A DNA stretch of 24,479 nucleotides. Origin: Caryophanales bacterium UBA7581. GTDB lineage: Bacteria > Bacillota_I > Bacilli_A > RFN20 > CAG-826. The position numbers and the translations under genes are program-made. Positions within the stretch are counted from its first letter, which is position 1. The number at the start of each line of letters is the position of its first letter. Positions 23,992 through 24,479 of the stretch are shown piece after piece. The DNA is taken from the NCBI GenBank assembly GCA_002477825.1, contig DLKT01000046.1:1-24479 (forward strand). The letters run 5' to 3'. Below the pieces are notes generated by a model. That model had not been told where the DNA came from. It ran no database searches and saw only the letters and a list, made by a program, of their open reading frames with translations.

Positions 23992-24068
23992 CGGGACGTA
24001 GCACAGCTTGGTAGTGCACTACCTTGGGGTGGTAGGGGTCGCCAGTTCAAATCTGGTCGTTCCGACCA
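23992..24068 (+). tRNA. tRNA-Pro (anticodon GGG)
   Basis: A full cloverleaf of 77 nt: acceptor CGGGACG/CGTTCCG with one G-U, D stem GCAC/GTGC, anticodon stem CTACC/GGTAG with loop TTGGGGT (anticodon GGG), T stem GCCAG/CTGGT with loop TTCAAAT, discriminator A and encoded CCA. G after the anticodon is normal for proline tRNAs. It reads CCC and CCU. Confidence 0.96.
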
Positions 24069-24081
24069 GTCGAAAATCATA

Positions 24082-24112
24082 AGCTTGATTCATTAAATGA
24101 GTCATGCTTTTT
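24082..24112 (+). terminator. Terminator after the tRNA
   Basis: AGCTTGATTCAT and ATGAGTCATGCT pair over 12 positions with one mismatch and one G-U, then a T-rich end. Confidence 0.75.
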
Positions 24113-24175
24113 CTTTTAAAAAAAATTCGATTACTTTTATTTATACTGAAAATACTTTTTATTAAAAATGATACA

Positions 24176-24184
24176 TGTTAAAAT
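24176..24184 (+). promoter_or_regulatory. Possible extended -10 for the last gene
   Basis: TGTTAAAAT lies about 20 bases before the ATG at 24205; no clear -35. Confidence 0.4.
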
Positions 24185-24204
24185 AAAAAAGAGGGGGAGA
24201 TAAA

Positions 24205-24479
24205 ATGGCACTTTTAAATTGTCCAGAATGCGGACATGATGTGAGTAGTGAAGCAAGCACATGCCCTAATTGCGGTTATCCCATACAGAAGAATCTAAAT
24301 GCAACAAATAATCCTGATCCGCTTGATGAAAAATGGTTAGAAACATATAAGAAAAAACCATTTAAGACGAAACTTTGTCTCGGAATTATTAATGTATTCT
24401 TTTTGATTTTGCTTTTTATTGTATTCTTTTTTTGGTTAGATGGGTTCTTTTTTCTTTTTTTACTATCAATTATTCCATT
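24205..24479 (+). CDS. Zinc-ribbon membrane protein (partial at 3' end)
   Basis: The first 31 residues form a zinc ribbon with two Cys pairs (CPECG at 7-11 and CPNCG at 22-26). After a polar linker, a strongly hydrophobic, Phe-rich stretch starts near residue 57 and runs to the window edge. Such zinc-ribbon-plus-membrane proteins are common in Firmicutes with no settled function. GAGGGGGAG lies 7 nt before the ATG. The frame is open to the last base, so the C-terminus is missing. Confidence 0.8.
   Translation, partial: MALLNCPECGHDVSSEASTCPNCGYPIQKNLNATNNPDPLDEKWLETYKKKPFKTKLCLGIINVFFLILLFIVFFFWLDGFFFLFLLSIIP

Noticed and set aside
1..24479. CRISPR array, transposase, integrase or prophage genes
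   Set aside because: No regularly spaced repeats and no recombinase or phage structural genes; the only hints of mobility are the RhuM-Fic gene and the RhuM scrap.
1..24479. Genetic code 4 (TGA as Trp)
   Set aside because: TGA ends genes at coupled junctions and Trp is written TGG throughout.

Overview
The window is AT-rich, densely packed, almost entirely plus-strand DNA from a low-GC Gram-positive-type bacterium. It carries five lipoprotein-type proteins with no outer-membrane genes, AGGAGG-type ribosome sites and many intrinsic terminators. The architectures (InlB-type B-repeats, DUF6273, a 7TM histidine-kinase-like sensor, SAP/DUF6434) suggest a Bacilli/Erysipelotrichia- or RF39-like member of Bacillota; this is inference. 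TGA is used as a stop, for example in the overlapping stops near 2879 and 4153, so the Mycoplasma code does not apply.

Layout. 1-1157: the tail of an upstream gene and a RhuM-Fic/Doc fusion. 1230-4818: a tightly coupled three-gene signalling operon (7TM kinase-like protein without visible catalytic residues, a HATPase kinase, a NarL-type regulator) closed by a terminator. 4994-9103: a degenerate stand-alone receiver and three lipoprotein genes. The first of these is frameshifted at a G tract; the second carries domains II and III of elongation factor Tu on a secreted anchor, the most striking feature here; the third joins an InlB-like repeat to DUF6273. 9104-9407 holds a terminator, a probable scrap of a decayed RhuM gene and a promoter. 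9408-15592: a large lipoprotein, two acetyltransferases, a SAP/DUF6434 protein, a membrane protein, another lipoprotein and a TfoX-N protein. 15599-17438: a nested inverted repeat, an SDR enzyme, a candidate structured small RNA, and a free-standing prolyl-tRNA editing-type protein. 17464-21825: a TetR repressor divergent from a two-ATPase/one-permease ABC exporter, with repeated operator-like sites between them. 21943-23916: a MGDG-synthase-type glycosyltransferase coupled to a PlsC-type acyltransferase, probably for membrane glycolipids. 23992-24068: tRNA-Pro(GGG). The window ends inside a zinc-ribbon membrane protein gene.

How it works together. The sensor operon lies directly upstream of the lipoprotein cluster, which fits a system that senses the envelope and adjusts surface proteins, but no regulator binding site was identified to prove this. 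TetR-ABC is a classic autoregulated export module. In six cases a ribosome site shows the true start to be downstream of the longest reading frame; these corrected starts are used throughout.
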